64,000 nt of DNA from Paenibacillus plantiphilus (GTDB lineage Bacteria > Bacillota > Bacilli > Paenibacillales > Paenibacillaceae). Where the stretch lies: positions 62,001 to 126,000 of the forward strand of contig NZ_CAKMMF010000012.1 in assembly GCF_927798095.1 (NCBI RefSeq). Reading direction: 5' to 3'. Numbering within the stretch: the first letter of the stretch is position 1; each line of letters starts with the position of its first letter. Positions 17,138 to 26,697 of the stretch are shown in pieces. A program made the position numbers and the translations under genes. Below the pieces are notes generated by a model. The model was given only the letters and a program-made list of their open reading frames with translations, was not told where the DNA came from and did not search any database.

Positions 17138-18142
17138 GTGTTCGTATTGACACGAGAGCTGCGCTTTGGAGTTATGGGCTGTGCTGGCATTGCGGTAAAT
17201 TCAGTCATTCCCGGCATTCATCAATCGCGTACAGGGAAAGTGGCTGCTATTGCGAGCCGTGACATTGGAAAAGCGCAAGAGACGGCGGCCAAGCTGGATA
17301 TCGCACGGGCGTACGGCAGCTATGAGGAGCTTATCGAGGATGATGATATCGATGCCATCTACATACCGCTTCCGAATCATTTGCATATGGAATGGAGCAT
17401 TCGGGCAATGGAGGCAGGCAAGCATGTGCTCTGCGAGAAGCCGATTGCATTGAATGCGGAGGAAGCTCAGCGAATGGCGGATACCAGCCGCTCAACAGGT
17501 GTTCATTTGGCGGAAGCCTTCATGTATCGCCATCACCCCCGCTACAGCCGCATCAAGGAGATTATTTCATCTGGTGAAATCGGCGAGCTGAGAGGCATAC
17601 ATGGTGTGTTTACTTTCAACAATGCTGCGGACACGACTAATGTCCGTTATCGCAAGGAATGGGGCGGCGGCTCACTGTACGACGTCGGCTGCTATCCAAT
17701 AAGCGCAGCGCGAATGATCCTTGGAACAGAACCAGAGGCAGCGACTGTTCAGGCGTTGATCTCGCCGGAGCATGATCATGTTGATATGATGGCCGCTGGT
17801 ATTCTGGAATTTCCCGGGAACGTGGCGTTAACGTTCGATTGCGGGATGTGGGCTGCGTTTCGCAATTCGCTTGAGGTGCTGGGAACGGAGGGACGTATTG
17901 AGGTTCCTTCTGCTTTTCTCATTAAGGATGCCCGTATTCTCATTCATTCGGAAGCCGGCACGCGCGAGGAGCCGCAGGAGATGCTGAACCAGTATGCGCT
18001 GCAAGCAGATGAATTTGCAAGGGCTGTTTGGGGAGAGAAGTGCAGCCAGTTTGGCCCGTCTGACGCTGTGGCGAATATGAAGGCAATCGATGCTTGTCTG
18101 GAATCCGCATACACGAAGCAAAGAGTGCTTGTGCGGCAATGA
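17138..18142 (+). CDS. Gfo/Idh/MocA family oxidoreductase
   Basis: A 334-residue NAD(P)-dependent dehydrogenase. The Rossmann motif is VMGCAGIA and the family catalytic-lysine segment is LCEKPIALN; EAFMYRHHP and the GGGSLYDVGCYP segment place it with the subgroup related to glucose-fructose oxidoreductase and dihydrodiol dehydrogenase. The start is GTG 17138 after AGGAGAGGG; TTG 17147 is possible. It is about 60 bp upstream of an aldose epimerase gene on the same strand, which suggests a joint role in sugar metabolism. It is clearly different from the 7107-8186 member. The substrate is unknown. Confidence 0.88.
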   Translation: MFVLTRELRFGVMGCAGIAVNSVIPGIHQSRTGKVAAIASRDIGKAQETAAKLDIARAYGSYEELIEDDDIDAIYIPLPNHLHMEWSIRAMEAGKHVLCEKPIALNAEEAQRMADTSRSTGVHLAEAFMYRHHPRYSRIKEIISSGEIGELRGIHGVFTFNNAADTTNVRYRKEWGGGSLYDVGCYPISAARMILGTEPEAATVQALISPEHDHVDMMAAGILEFPGNVALTFDCGMWAAFRNSLEVLGTEGRIEVPSAFLIKDARILIHSEAGTREEPQEMLNQYALQADEFARAVWGEKCSQFGPSDAVANMKAIDACLESAYTKQRVLVRQ

Positions 18143-18205
18143 GATGATTGCGACCGATTCATTACGAAGTGCAGCTGTTGATCGATACTGAAGGGGTGGG
18201 ATGAT

Positions 18206-19201
18206 ATGAGACAGCATAGAGCATATGAAGGTATATATCAAGGCGAGAAAGCCATCTGGCTGGAAGGCGGCCGCTATGAAGCGGCACTTCTGCCGGACAA
18301 CGGTGGCAATCTGATTGCATTTCGCGATATCGAGAGCGGGTATCGGTTCCTCCGCGAGCCTGATGAAGAGGAAGGAATGAAGAAATTCAAGGCGCGTCCC
18401 TTTGTGTATGGCATTCCCGTTCTGTTCCCGCCGAACCGGTATCGGGACGGGAAGTTTCTGTGGAAGGGCCAAACCTATCAATTCCCTGTGAATGAGGCGG
18501 AAACAGGCAATCATTTGCATGGATTCTTTACGGATATTCCATGGGAAGTCGTGGAGTTTGGCAGCACGAGGACCGAGAGCTTTGTAACGGTGACCAATAC
18601 AGTGGATGAGCAGCATGTCGCCTATCCATATTTTCCGCACAAGTTCACGATTAAGCTCCGGTATTCAATCAGTGAGGATGGATTGTCGCAGCAGGTTATC
18701 ATTCGCAATGAAGGCGATGATGAGATGCCTTGTCTGTTAGCGTTCCACACAGCGATCAATGCGCCTTTCGCACCGGGCAGCACCGCGCGGGATTGCCGTG
18801 TAAGGGTGACGATCGGCGAACGTTGGGAGTTGGATGAACGGATGCTGCCCACGGGCAGCTATCAGCAGCTGACAGCTGAGGATGAGCAGTTGCGGGATAG
18901 CGGCATTTACCCCTTTTTGGAGGAAATGGACAATCACTATCGGTCGGCTCCCCAGAATGGCCGCAATCGGATGGAGCTTGCCGATCTGAAGCAGAATGTG
19001 ACTCTAATCTATGATGTTGGAGCTTCCTTTAAACAGTGGATGATCTGGAACAACTTTGCCATCGAGGGCTTCATTTGTCCTGAGCCGCAGACCAATCTGA
19101 TCAACGCGCCCAATATGAATCTCCCAGCGGAGGAAATGGGACTGTTCAGCTTGAAGCCAGGTGAAATCTGGGAGGAAACCGGACGGCTGTATGTGAAGTA
19201 G
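18206..19201 (+). CDS. Aldose 1-epimerase (GalM-like)
   Basis: A 331-residue protein of the galactose mutarotase-like fold, which interconverts alpha and beta anomers of hexoses. The PVLFPPNR segment, the catalytic-type histidine in TGNHLHGFF (about residue 100) and the second histidine in LAFHTAIN (about 179) are in the expected places, and the C-terminal FICPEPQTN supplies the conserved glutamate. The neighbour upstream is a sugar dehydrogenase on the same strand. The sugar is not determined. A terminator follows at 19252. Confidence 0.85.
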   Translation: MRQHRAYEGIYQGEKAIWLEGGRYEAALLPDNGGNLIAFRDIESGYRFLREPDEEEGMKKFKARPFVYGIPVLFPPNRYRDGKFLWKGQTYQFPVNEAETGNHLHGFFTDIPWEVVEFGSTRTESFVTVTNTVDEQHVAYPYFPHKFTIKLRYSISEDGLSQQVIIRNEGDDEMPCLLAFHTAINAPFAPGSTARDCRVRVTIGERWELDERMLPTGSYQQLTAEDEQLRDSGIYPFLEEMDNHYRSAPQNGRNRMELADLKQNVTLIYDVGASFKQWMIWNNFAIEGFICPEPQTNLINAPNMNLPAEEMGLFSLKPGEIWEETGRLYVK

Positions 19202-19251
19202 TGCAAATGTAATTTTTAGAAAATGTTATCGCTTGCGAGAACAGCTTTTTG

Positions 19252-19285
19252 AACCTCTGGCCGAATTGTCGGTCAGAGGTTTTTG
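19252..19285 (+). terminator. Terminator after the epimerase
   Basis: The arms AACCTCTG and CAGAGGTT are followed by a short T-run. Confidence 0.82.
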
Positions 19286-19532
19286 TCGTCAGGTTCTGTA
19301 AAGCGGGTGTTCAAACAGGCGTTCTCCGCTTATAATAGCAAGGTTGGTCTGTTTTGCAGCCTGCGAACGTTCGGTCTCTCGTTACTATTCGGATGAGGGG
19401 CATGATGGATATGAACTGCGCGCAGCTCCCAAATCGCTGTTTCGCGGCATGACGGTGATCGGTTGCGCGTTAGATAGGGCTGCAAGTCATTGTGCCCTTG
19501 TGATGTGCTGTGTAGAGAGGAGCGTTACGGTT

Positions 19533-20936
19533 TTGATTCATAAGTTAAGAGAAACATGGCTCTCTAATATTCGGCTTGATGTGTTGGCCGGCATTACCGC
19601 GACATTGGCTCTGATTCCGGATGCGATTGCTTTTTCTTTCATAGCAGGTGTTAATCCCATGATAGGGATTTATTCCTCTGTCTGTATTCTCATTCTGCTG
19701 GCTTTCTTCGGTGCTCGTCCGGCTATGCTATCCTCTGCGGCGGGTTCGATGGCCGTCTTGATGACAGCTTTGGTCGCGCAGCAAGGAATTGAATATTTGT
19801 TCGCGGCTACGATATTGACCGGTGTGCTGCAATTTCTGATGGGCGTGTTCAAGCTGGGGCGTTGGATGAGATTTGTGCCGCATGCTGTCGTAATCGGATT
19901 TATCAATGCGCTTGCGATTCTTATTCTGATCTCGCAGTTCAAGCATTTCGAAGGAGCTTCGTGGGAGATGTATGCGCTGATCGCAGTCACATTAGCGGTC
20001 ATTTATTTACTGCCTCGGCTTACTAAAGCGATTCCGTCACCTCTTGTTGCAGTAGCAGCCGTGACGATTTTCTGTATCGCCTCTGGCTGGAATGTCAGTA
20101 CGGTAGGCGACATTGCGATCATTACGTCGGCCTTGCCGGAATTTCATCTTCCGCTAGTCGATATGAGCTGGAGCACGTTCGCGATTATTTTCCCGGTTGC
20201 GTTGTCGCTCGCTTTCGTAGGTTACACGGAAACGCTGCTGACACAGGATATTATTGATGATATGACACGGACCAAAACAGATAAGAATAAGGAGATGAGA
20301 GGTCAGGGCGCGGCCAACTTCGTGACTGGCTTCTTCGGGGGCATGGCAGGCTGTGCGCTGATCGCTGAATCTGTTATTAACGTGAAACTGGGTGGGCGTG
20401 GAAGGTTATCCAATCTGACAGCCGGTGTATTTCTGCTGCTGCTTGTGCTCGTGTTCGGCAAGCTCGTATCCATTATTCCAATTGCCGCGCTGGTTGGCGT
20501 TATGCTTTATATTGTAGTCGAAATTCTCGACTGGAAATATGTAGCCCGCATGCACAAGATTCCACGCAGCGAAGCGGTCATTATGCTGGTAACGGCCGCA
20601 GTGTCAGTTATAACACATGATTTGGCCAAAGGCGTTCTAGTCGGTGTTGCAATGAGCTTCTTCGTATTCGTCTACCACGCTGCTACCAAGATTCAAATTC
20701 ATCATCGGCAAAATGGCTCCAAAAGAACATACGAGGTGCAAGGCCAGCTCTTCTTCGGCTCTGCCGAGGAGCTGAACCAAAGCATTGCCTATGACGACGA
20801 GGCTGAGCATATTGTTATTGATCTGACCAAGGCGCATGTCTGGGATCACTCCGCACGCCTTGCTCTGAACAGTATCAAGGAACGTTTCGAAAGCGAAGGC
20901 AAGCAGGTGCAGATTCGCTACAGCAACGTAAGCTGA
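19533..20936 (+). CDS. SulP-family inorganic anion transporter with STAS domain
   Basis: About 467 residues with ten or more membrane segments and a short C-terminal STAS domain (about 395-465; [16 protein letters not shown]). SulP proteins carry sulfate, bicarbonate or related anions; the segment [20 protein letters not shown] is the family's first-helix signature. The frame is open to 19344, but the best start is TTG 19533, ten bases after AGGAG, directly before the first conserved residues (IHKLRETW). The gene is alone. The transported anion is unknown. Confidence 0.88.
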   Translation: MIHKLRETWLSNIRLDVLAGITATLALIPDAIAFSFIAGVNPMIGIYSSVCILILLAFFGARPAMLSSAAGSMAVLMTALVAQQGIEYLFAATILTGVLQFLMGVFKLGRWMRFVPHAVVIGFINALAILILISQFKHFEGASWEMYALIAVTLAVIYLLPRLTKAIPSPLVAVAAVTIFCIASGWNVSTVGDIAIITSALPEFHLPLVDMSWSTFAIIFPVALSLAFVGYTETLLTQDIIDDMTRTKTDKNKEMRGQGAANFVTGFFGGMAGCALIAESVINVKLGGRGRLSNLTAGVFLLLLVLVFGKLVSIIPIAALVGVMLYIVVEILDWKYVARMHKIPRSEAVIMLVTAAVSVITHDLAKGVLVGVAMSFFVFVYHAATKIQIHHRQNGSKRTYEVQGQLFFGSAEELNQSIAYDDEAEHIVIDLTKAHVWDHSARLALNSIKERFESEGKQVQIRYSNVS

Positions 20937-21035
20937 GCGAAATCTGGGAGGATTGGTGAGAAGTGGAACAGGGGGTTCGGAGTAGAGAGAGTACAGAGTA
21001 GAAAGAATAGTGTATAGGTAGAGAGTAGAGTGTAC

Positions 21036-21120
<85 letters not shown>

Positions 21121-21124
21121 GGGG

Positions 21125-21158
21125 GCGCGCGAGGCAGCCGCGCTCTTCTTTTTGTTAG
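21125..21158 (+). terminator. Possible terminator after SulP gene
   Basis: A GC-rich hairpin (GCGCG ... CGCGC) is followed by TCTTCTTTTT. Confidence 0.4.
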
Positions 21159-21240
21159 AGCGTAAATCGTGATTCAAGAATTTTCGCGTCTACAAGTCCT
21201 GGACCATCCAACTCTAATTAACTCTCCTCATAACACAGTA

Positions 21241-21921
21241 TTATTGCCAGGTCCTCTCGTTAATCCGCTCACGATTAACTTTAAAGCAACGGATTCGCCG
21301 GACCCCTTGTCCTGCGGGGAGCAAGGTTTGTTTTTTCACCATGCTATGAAGGACGCTGCGCGCCTTATCGCGTCTGATCTGGAGCAAATTGCAGACATCG
21401 TCCGGACGCAGAAAACGATCCAATCGCAGAGCGAGCCGCAGCACTTCCGTTTCAATAATATCAGCCGAGCTGGAGTCTGTTTGGCTGTTGACACCGATCC
21501 AGGAACCAAAAAATTGTTGGATCACTTGCTCACATGTGCGTGGTTTTTCGGATACATCATCATATGAGAACCTCAAAATTCGCCAGCCGTCGATAATGAG
21601 ATGATTTTGGCGCATCAGAGAGTCTGCGAATTGCCATCGGCTTGCATGAGATGCATGCGAACCATAGCCATCGATCTCAATAGCTAGCTTTAATGGAAAA
21701 CGAATATAGGCAAAGTCCAAAAACCTCGAACCATCTCGAAAGTCAGCTACCTCATACTCTGGATGCAGTCCTTCAAACTGTCGAAAAGCTGGATACCAGA
21801 CCTGCTTCAGAAACAACCGCTCCCCATGGCCTAGACCTTGTGCCAGCCGCCGCTTCTTCTCGCCTTTTCTAAGTCCCATGTGTTTATCTAACCAATCCTC
21901 ATATGCTGATTGAAACTCCAT
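21241..21921 (-). CDS. DUF559-type endonuclease-like protein
   Basis: A 226-residue protein. The central part resembles DUF559/Vsr-like PD-(D/E)XK nucleases: FLDFAYIRFPLKLAIEIDGYGSH supplies the Asp and the E-x-D of the fold, and SLMRQNHLIIDGWRILRFSYDDV the later conserved arginine region. The C-terminal 80 residues look like an alpha-helical winged-helix domain. ATG 21921 follows GGGGAG by eight bases; the GTG at 21930 is less likely. A DNA repair or nuclease role is probable from the fold only. It stands alone beside a large repeat block. Confidence 0.8.
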   Translation of the reverse strand: MEFQSAYEDWLDKHMGLRKGEKKRRLAQGLGHGERLFLKQVWYPAFRQFEGLHPEYEVADFRDGSRFLDFAYIRFPLKLAIEIDGYGSHASHASRWQFADSLMRQNHLIIDGWRILRFSYDDVSEKPRTCEQVIQQFFGSWIGVNSQTDSSSADIIETEVLRLALRLDRFLRPDDVCNLLQIRRDKARSVLHSMVKKQTLLPAGQGVRRIRCFKVNRERINERTWQ

Positions 21922-22895
21922 ACTATCCACTCCCCTATTTAGAAAATAAAAAAACCGCTTATTCGGAAACGACTAGCGTCTCCAAATGAGCGGTGTGTGC
22001 TTCACAACCAACCAATATAAAGCAATCGTACTATGGATTGGATGTATAATCAAGATTTTTATTGATTGAATTCTCTGTGCGTCAGGGGTTGTTTTCATGC
22101 TTTGCGCTGTAAGCGGATAATTCCGTCTTACAACGAATTTCGGACCTGCGCGGCAGTCTGTAAGCATGAAAAACCCGCTTAAAGTGATGCTCAACGCCGA
22201 ATGAGAGTCGATTGTAGGATTGTAAGCGTGAAAAACCTGCTTACAGCGTGTAAATCTGGTTTTGGATCGGCTGTAAGCATGAATTATCGTGTTACAGACA
22301 TGGGCGTTGTGCGGATGAAGCGCGAGGCCAAGTGTATTCGACGAAACCCGGCGATTTGAGCTTCAAAGATCGGGAATGTAAGGCAAGTAAGGTGTGAAAT
22401 GCGCTGTAAGCGGATAATTCCGTCTTACAACGAAAATCGGACTTGCTCGGCAGTCTGTAAGCATGAAAAACCCGCTTAAAGTGACGCATAACGCCGAATG
22501 AGAGTCGATTGTAGGATTGTAAGCGTGAAAAACCCGCTTACAGCGTGTAAAACCCGCTTACAGCGTGTAAATCTGGTTTTGGATCGGCTGTAAGCATGAA
22601 TTATCGTGTTACAGACATGGGTGGTGTGCGGATGAAGCGCGAGGCCAAGTGTATTCGACGAAACCCGGCGATTTGAGCTTCAAAGATCGGGAGATCGGGA
22701 GTGTAAGGCATGTAAGGTGTGAAATGTGCTGTAAGCGGATAATTATCGTGTTTCAGATATGGCATTATCTCTGATTGAAGGGTGATGATGCCGTGCGATT
22801 ATGCTGCTAGGGTCATGATCAGGGTACATTTTGCGGCGGTGTCGTGGATTTGCGAAGCGTATGAGCCAGCGGGTATCACGTGCTACCTCCTACTA
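21922..22895. other. Gene-free region, mostly repeats
   Basis: No gene is seen. It is filled by an approximately 300-bp tandem duplication (22104-22750) rich in CTGTAAG elements, with unremarkable flanks. Confidence 0.6.
22104..22750. repeat. About 300-bp tandem duplication with CTGTAAGC/GCTTACAG elements
   Basis: The first unit begins at 22104 and the second at 22401 (297 bp). A third partial unit begins near 22726, after a slightly longer second unit that contains an extra short internal duplication (CAGCGTGTAAAACCCGCTTA twice). Each unit contains several CTGTAAGC-N-GAAAAACC-type elements and their inverted partners, related to the 8.5-kb array. Confidence 0.85.
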
Positions 22896-22949
22896 TTAAC
22901 AATATCTACATAATAGCTTGATTTTCACTTTACAATAGGTCCTTATAAT
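22896..22949 (+). promoter_or_regulatory. Pho box 1 with -10 element
   Basis: Hexamers TTAACA (22896), TACATA (22907), TTGATT (22918) and TTTACA (22929) occur at an exact 11-bp period. TATAAT follows at 22944-22949, nine bases after the last repeat. Direct TT(A/C/T)ACA repeats with about 5-bp spacers are the known PhoP site of Bacillus subtilis. The site would control the unit beginning with the gene at 23312. Confidence 0.75.
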
Positions 22950-23090
22950 CAGATTGTACATAACATTGACGTTCTGGGAGGATGAGCAACCCGGCAACTA
23001 ATGAAGGCTGGGGCGGGTCGGCAATTTAATATAAATAGAACTATTGCGACCGGTTCCGTATCGTCAATCGGCACAGGCGCAGACTTATTT

Positions 23091-23264
23091 CCATCGAATG
23101 GCACAGCCATGGTCATCGAATGACACGGCCCGATGGTCACCGAATGACACGGCCTCATAGTCATCGAATGGCACAGCCGATAGTCATCAAATGACACGGC
23201 CCGATGGTCATCAAATGACACGGCCCGATGGTCATCAAATGGCACAGCACGATGGTCAGCGAAG
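23091..23264. repeat. 23-24-bp tandem repeat in the 5' leader
   Basis: Seven imperfect units of the form TCATCGAATGACACGGCCCGATGG lie between Pho box 1 and the gene at 23312, thus in its probable untranslated leader. Units alternate between GACACGGC and GGCACAGC variants. Confidence 0.85.
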
Positions 23265-23311
23265 TTCAATTTGTTAGCGAAATCCAATACCAGAAAGGTG
23301 ATACGAGCCCA

Positions 23312-24715
23312 ATGTCAATAAAAAAAACGATTGTCGTTACTGCGCTGGCAACAGCACTTAGTGTTTCAATAGTTGGTGCTGCCGCAGCAGCCCAAACCCA
23401 GATGAAGCAAGCGATTGGAACGCAGCAATCCTCACTGTCTATCAATGATGCAATGGCATCGATTCGCTCCGTTACATTGAACGGGATAACTTACATGTCG
23501 ATTCGTGATCTCGGAAATGCAGTAGGTGTTTACTTTGAGGTGAACGACAAGGGCGGCGTAAGCGCCTTTTTCCAAGGCCATACGATCGAGCTGCGCGGCT
23601 TGTCGAAGGAAATCGTTGTTGACGGGGCAGCCCGTGAGCTTCAATACGCGGTGGAAAATGTCAACAATATGTATTTCATCACGCTGAGTGATTTCATCAG
23701 CGCGATCGGCGCTGAGTCCACTCTTGACGGAGCAGGTCAAGTATCACTTAGCACCGTGCAGAAGGTGAAGGATCCTTCGCGCGTCATCTGGCTGAATGCG
23801 AGCAGCCTGCTTGCATCGGTTATTGAGGAAGAGGGCCGCTTCGATTACATCGTGGACGCGAAGACGGGACAATTCACCGAGCTGCTCACAACGACAGACG
23901 CATCCGATCTGGTTGTTGCTCCGAACGGTCAAACAGCAGCCTACTCTGTTGAAAGCGGCGCGGTTTATGTTATTGATCTGGCCAGCAAACAGTCCAAGGC
24001 CGTTACATATGACGGCTCAATTAAGCCGGAGCTTGTATGGTCCGCAGACAGCAGCGCCATCTATTTCCTGCAAGGCGACAAAGGCAGCGTAATAGCGAAG
24101 CTGAATCTCTCCGATGGCAAGATTTCCAAAGTGCTGGAGGATAAAGTTGATTACAAAGCGAACCTGAGCGTGTCGGCAGACGGCAGCCAGTTCCATTACA
24201 CGGTTATTAAGCCGGGCGCTGTAACAGCTGATTCCTCCAAGCCGGTGGATCAGGACGATGTTGCAATCGACCTGACAGGTACGGAGCCGCAGGTATACCG
24301 TTTCGATGCTTCGATCAAGGATGGCAAGCCCGAGAAGCTGACTGCGACGACCGATGATAAAGTATTCGTTGGCGCAGCTGCTGATGGAAGCAAAGCGTTC
24401 TATGTGAGCGCAGAGGACAATAAGCTGGCCTCGCTCGTTTCCGTAGCGAAGGACAAAACGATTGCGAAGCTGATCGAGGACAAGGATGTGCTGCAGGCTG
24501 TCATGGCAGGCAATAAAATCTATGTGCTCGCAGATGGCGGCAGCAGCGAAATCGTATACGAGATCGATGCAGCAACTGGCCAGAAGAAGGAGCTGTCCAC
24601 GGTTCCTAATAGCGTCACTGAACTGATCGTGGCTGCCGGGGCGCCGATTGCAATCGTATCCGATGGGCAAGTATCTGTCGACAACAACGGCCAATGGAAG
24701 AAAGTTACCCAATAA
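23312..24715 (+). CDS. Secreted protein with copper-amine-oxidase-like domain and beta-propeller-like repeats
   Basis: A 467-residue exported protein. The signal peptide (about 1-30, ending in AAAAQ) is followed by a copper-amine-oxidase-like N-terminal domain (about 45-150; NGITYMSIRDLGNAVGVYFEVN) and a C-terminal region with repeated strands of the TolB/DPP6 propeller type (VVAPNGQTAAYSVESGAVYV, LVWSADSSAIYFLQG, VSADGSQFHYTV). The ATG 23312 follows AAAGGTG. It is the first gene after Pho box 1 and lies 66 bp before pstS1, so it is probably induced by phosphate starvation. The domains suggest a surface or wall-associated protein, not an enzyme. Its function is unknown. Confidence 0.75.
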   Translation: MSIKKTIVVTALATALSVSIVGAAAAAQTQMKQAIGTQQSSLSINDAMASIRSVTLNGITYMSIRDLGNAVGVYFEVNDKGGVSAFFQGHTIELRGLSKEIVVDGAARELQYAVENVNNMYFITLSDFISAIGAESTLDGAGQVSLSTVQKVKDPSRVIWLNASSLLASVIEEEGRFDYIVDAKTGQFTELLTTTDASDLVVAPNGQTAAYSVESGAVYVIDLASKQSKAVTYDGSIKPELVWSADSSAIYFLQGDKGSVIAKLNLSDGKISKVLEDKVDYKANLSVSADGSQFHYTVIKPGAVTADSSKPVDQDDVAIDLTGTEPQVYRFDASIKDGKPEKLTATTDDKVFVGAAADGSKAFYVSAEDNKLASLVSVAKDKTIAKLIEDKDVLQAVMAGNKIYVLADGGSSEIVYEIDAATGQKKELSTVPNSVTELIVAAGAPIAIVSDGQVSVDNNGQWKKVTQ

Positions 24716-24781
24716 ATGAAATCAATCATTCTGTAGCTCTATCCATAAAATTCGAAAATCTGAGAGGAGATTTACATTACT

Positions 24782-25651
24782 ATGAAATCGAAATTTTTCA
24801 AAAATATCGCGTTTACCGCAATCGCACTGACGGTTGCGTTCGGTTCCATCTCAATGGCCAACATTGCGGATGCGGCAAGCAAGCTAAGCGGCAAAATCGT
24901 CATTAACGGCTCGTCCGCACTGCTCCCGCTGACGCTCCAAGCGGCGAATGAATTCAAGAAATTGAATCCGAAGGTGAAAATCTCCGCTTCGGCTGCAGGT
25001 TCTGTAACAGGCCCGCAAGCAGTTCGCAAAGGCATCGCTGACATCGGCGCATGCGACTGGGACGCATCACTCGACGTGCCTGGCTTCAAGAAATTCGATG
25101 GTCAAGTAGCGAATAAGGTTGCGGTAATTCCTTTCGCCGCTGTGACGAACAGCAATGTGAAGGTGGCGAACCTGTCGACGAAGCAACTCCAGGATATTTT
25201 CTCAGGCAAAGTGAAGAACTGGAAAGAGGTAGGCGGCTCTGACGCTGAGATCGTAGTCGTTAACCGTGCTTTTGGCTCCGGCACGCGCGTCAACTTCCAA
25301 ATGAAGGCGCTCGACGGCGCTGATTTCATGACGAAGGGCGACAACTACAAGGAAGTGAAGTCAAGCGGCGATATGAAGACAGCAATCGAGACGACGCCAA
25401 ATTCAATTGGTTATATGGACCTTGTCTATGTTACGAGCAAAATGACGGCGCTCAAAATCAACGATATTGCCCCTACTGAAGCAAACGTCATTAACGGCAA
25501 GTACAAAGTGTGGAGCTATGGCTACTACATGACCAAAGGCCAGCCGACTGGCGCTACCAAAGCTTTCATCGAATACGTGCAAAGCAAAGCATTCCAGAAC
25601 GGTTCGCTCAAAAAGCTTAAATTCATCCCGATCTCCGCGATGAAGAACTAA
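24782..25651 (+). CDS. pstS: Phosphate ABC transporter substrate-binding protein 1
   Basis: A 289-residue PstS-family binding protein that should capture phosphate outside the cell for PstC1A1B1. The phosphate-loop pattern INGSSALLPLT is at about residues 39-49 and RAFGSGTR supplies the second phosphate-binding segment. It has a signal peptide ending in IADA-ASK but no lipobox cysteine, unlike PstS2 and most Gram-positive PstS proteins, so it may be released or held by the transporter. GAGAGGAG precedes the ATG. A hairpin separates it from pstC1. The family is sure; the specificity (phosphate) is inferred from the operon. Confidence 0.9.
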   Translation: MKSKFFKNIAFTAIALTVAFGSISMANIADAASKLSGKIVINGSSALLPLTLQAANEFKKLNPKVKISASAAGSVTGPQAVRKGIADIGACDWDASLDVPGFKKFDGQVANKVAVIPFAAVTNSNVKVANLSTKQLQDIFSGKVKNWKEVGGSDAEIVVVNRAFGSGTRVNFQMKALDGADFMTKGDNYKEVKSSGDMKTAIETTPNSIGYMDLVYVTSKMTALKINDIAPTEANVINGKYKVWSYGYYMTKGQPTGATKAFIEYVQSKAFQNGSLKKLKFIPISAMKN

Positions 25652-25669
25652 TTAAGACAGGCAGGAGTG

Positions 25670-25704
25670 GAGCCAGCTACGGCGCAATGCGGCGAAGCTG
25701 GCTC
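25670..25704 (+). terminator. Hairpin between pstS1 and pstC1 (attenuator or mRNA stabiliser)
   Basis: The arms GAGCCAGCT (25670) and AGCTGGCTC (to 25704) form a strong stem followed by a weak T-rich tract (TCTTCATT). Such a hairpin after the binding-protein gene usually lets pstS mRNA outnumber the downstream message. Confidence 0.7.
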
Positions 25705-25737
25705 TCTTCATTCCGTACATGAAAGGATGACCATCAT

Positions 25738-26697
25738 ATGCTTCAAACGCCCCCTCCAAGCCCTGTTTCTAACGGCGTCGAGCTGGGAAGCAGCCTCAAA
25801 TCCAGCTCCGGTCAAGCCTTCGACCGCAAGAAGAGGCTGTCCTTCTATAACAGATCGTTCAAAGTCATCTGCATCGCCTCAGCGATCTTTGTCTGCCTGA
25901 TTCTGTTCACGATTCTGTTCTTCATGGGCCGGACAGGCATTCTTACCTTTGATACCGTATCGCCATTCACCTTCTTCTTCTCCTCGGAATGGGCGCCTGA
26001 GAACGATCAGTACGGCGCGTTTATATTTATTTTTGGCACATTCGCTTTAACATTCCTGACGATGCTTATATCGGTTCCGCTCTCCGTTATTATCGCCGTC
26101 TTCCTCGCGGAAATGACGCCGACCTGGCTCAAGACGATGCTGCGTCCTGTCATGGACCTGCTCGTCGGTATTCCTTCCGTTGTCTACGGATTCCTCGGAA
26201 TGACCATTCTAATTCCGCTGCTGCGTGATCTTACAGGCACAAGTATGGGGGATGGCCTGCTCGCAGCTGCCATCGTGCTGACGATCATGGTGCTGCCGAC
26301 GATTAGCCGGATTACCGATGACGCGATCGTCGCCGTGCCGAAGAAATACCGCGATGCCTCTTATGCGCTCGGCTCGACCCGCTTCCAGACGATAGTGAGG
26401 GTCGTGCTGCCGGCTGCCAAGAGCGGGATTATGTATGCCGTCATTCTGGGAATGGGGCGCGCCATTGGCGAGACGATGGCCGTCGTTATGGTTATCGGCA
26501 ATACGCCGCAGCTTGCGGATGAGCTGTTCAAGCCGACCTCTGTGCTGACAAGCAATATCGTTATGCAGATCTCCAATGTGCCGTTCGATTCCAGCTGGAA
26601 TTACGCGCTCTATATGATGGGATTCCTGCTGCTTATCATTTCGCTCGTGATGATCGTGCTTGTGCGATTGATTCAGCGTAAAGGAGTGAAGTCATGA
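25738..26697 (+). CDS. pstC: Phosphate ABC transporter permease PstC 1
   Basis: A 319-residue membrane protein with about six membrane segments after a 40-residue cytoplasmic N-terminus. The permease EAA-like loop is seen in AVPKKYRDASYALGSTRFQTIVRVVLPAAKSG (about 195-226), which contacts the ATPase. AAAGGATG precedes the ATG. It overlaps pstA1 by four bases. PstC of the second operon is only distantly similar. Confidence 0.92.
   Translation: MLQTPPPSPVSNGVELGSSLKSSSGQAFDRKKRLSFYNRSFKVICIASAIFVCLILFTILFFMGRTGILTFDTVSPFTFFFSSEWAPENDQYGAFIFIFGTFALTFLTMLISVPLSVIIAVFLAEMTPTWLKTMLRPVMDLLVGIPSVVYGFLGMTILIPLLRDLTGTSMGDGLLAAAIVLTIMVLPTISRITDDAIVAVPKKYRDASYALGSTRFQTIVRVVLPAAKSGIMYAVILGMGRAIGETMAVVMVIGNTPQLADELFKPTSVLTSNIVMQISNVPFDSSWNYALYMMGFLLLIISLVMIVLVRLIQRKGVKS

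Noticed and set aside
23091-23264. CRISPR array
   Set aside because: The 23-24-bp units are directly adjacent with no spacers.
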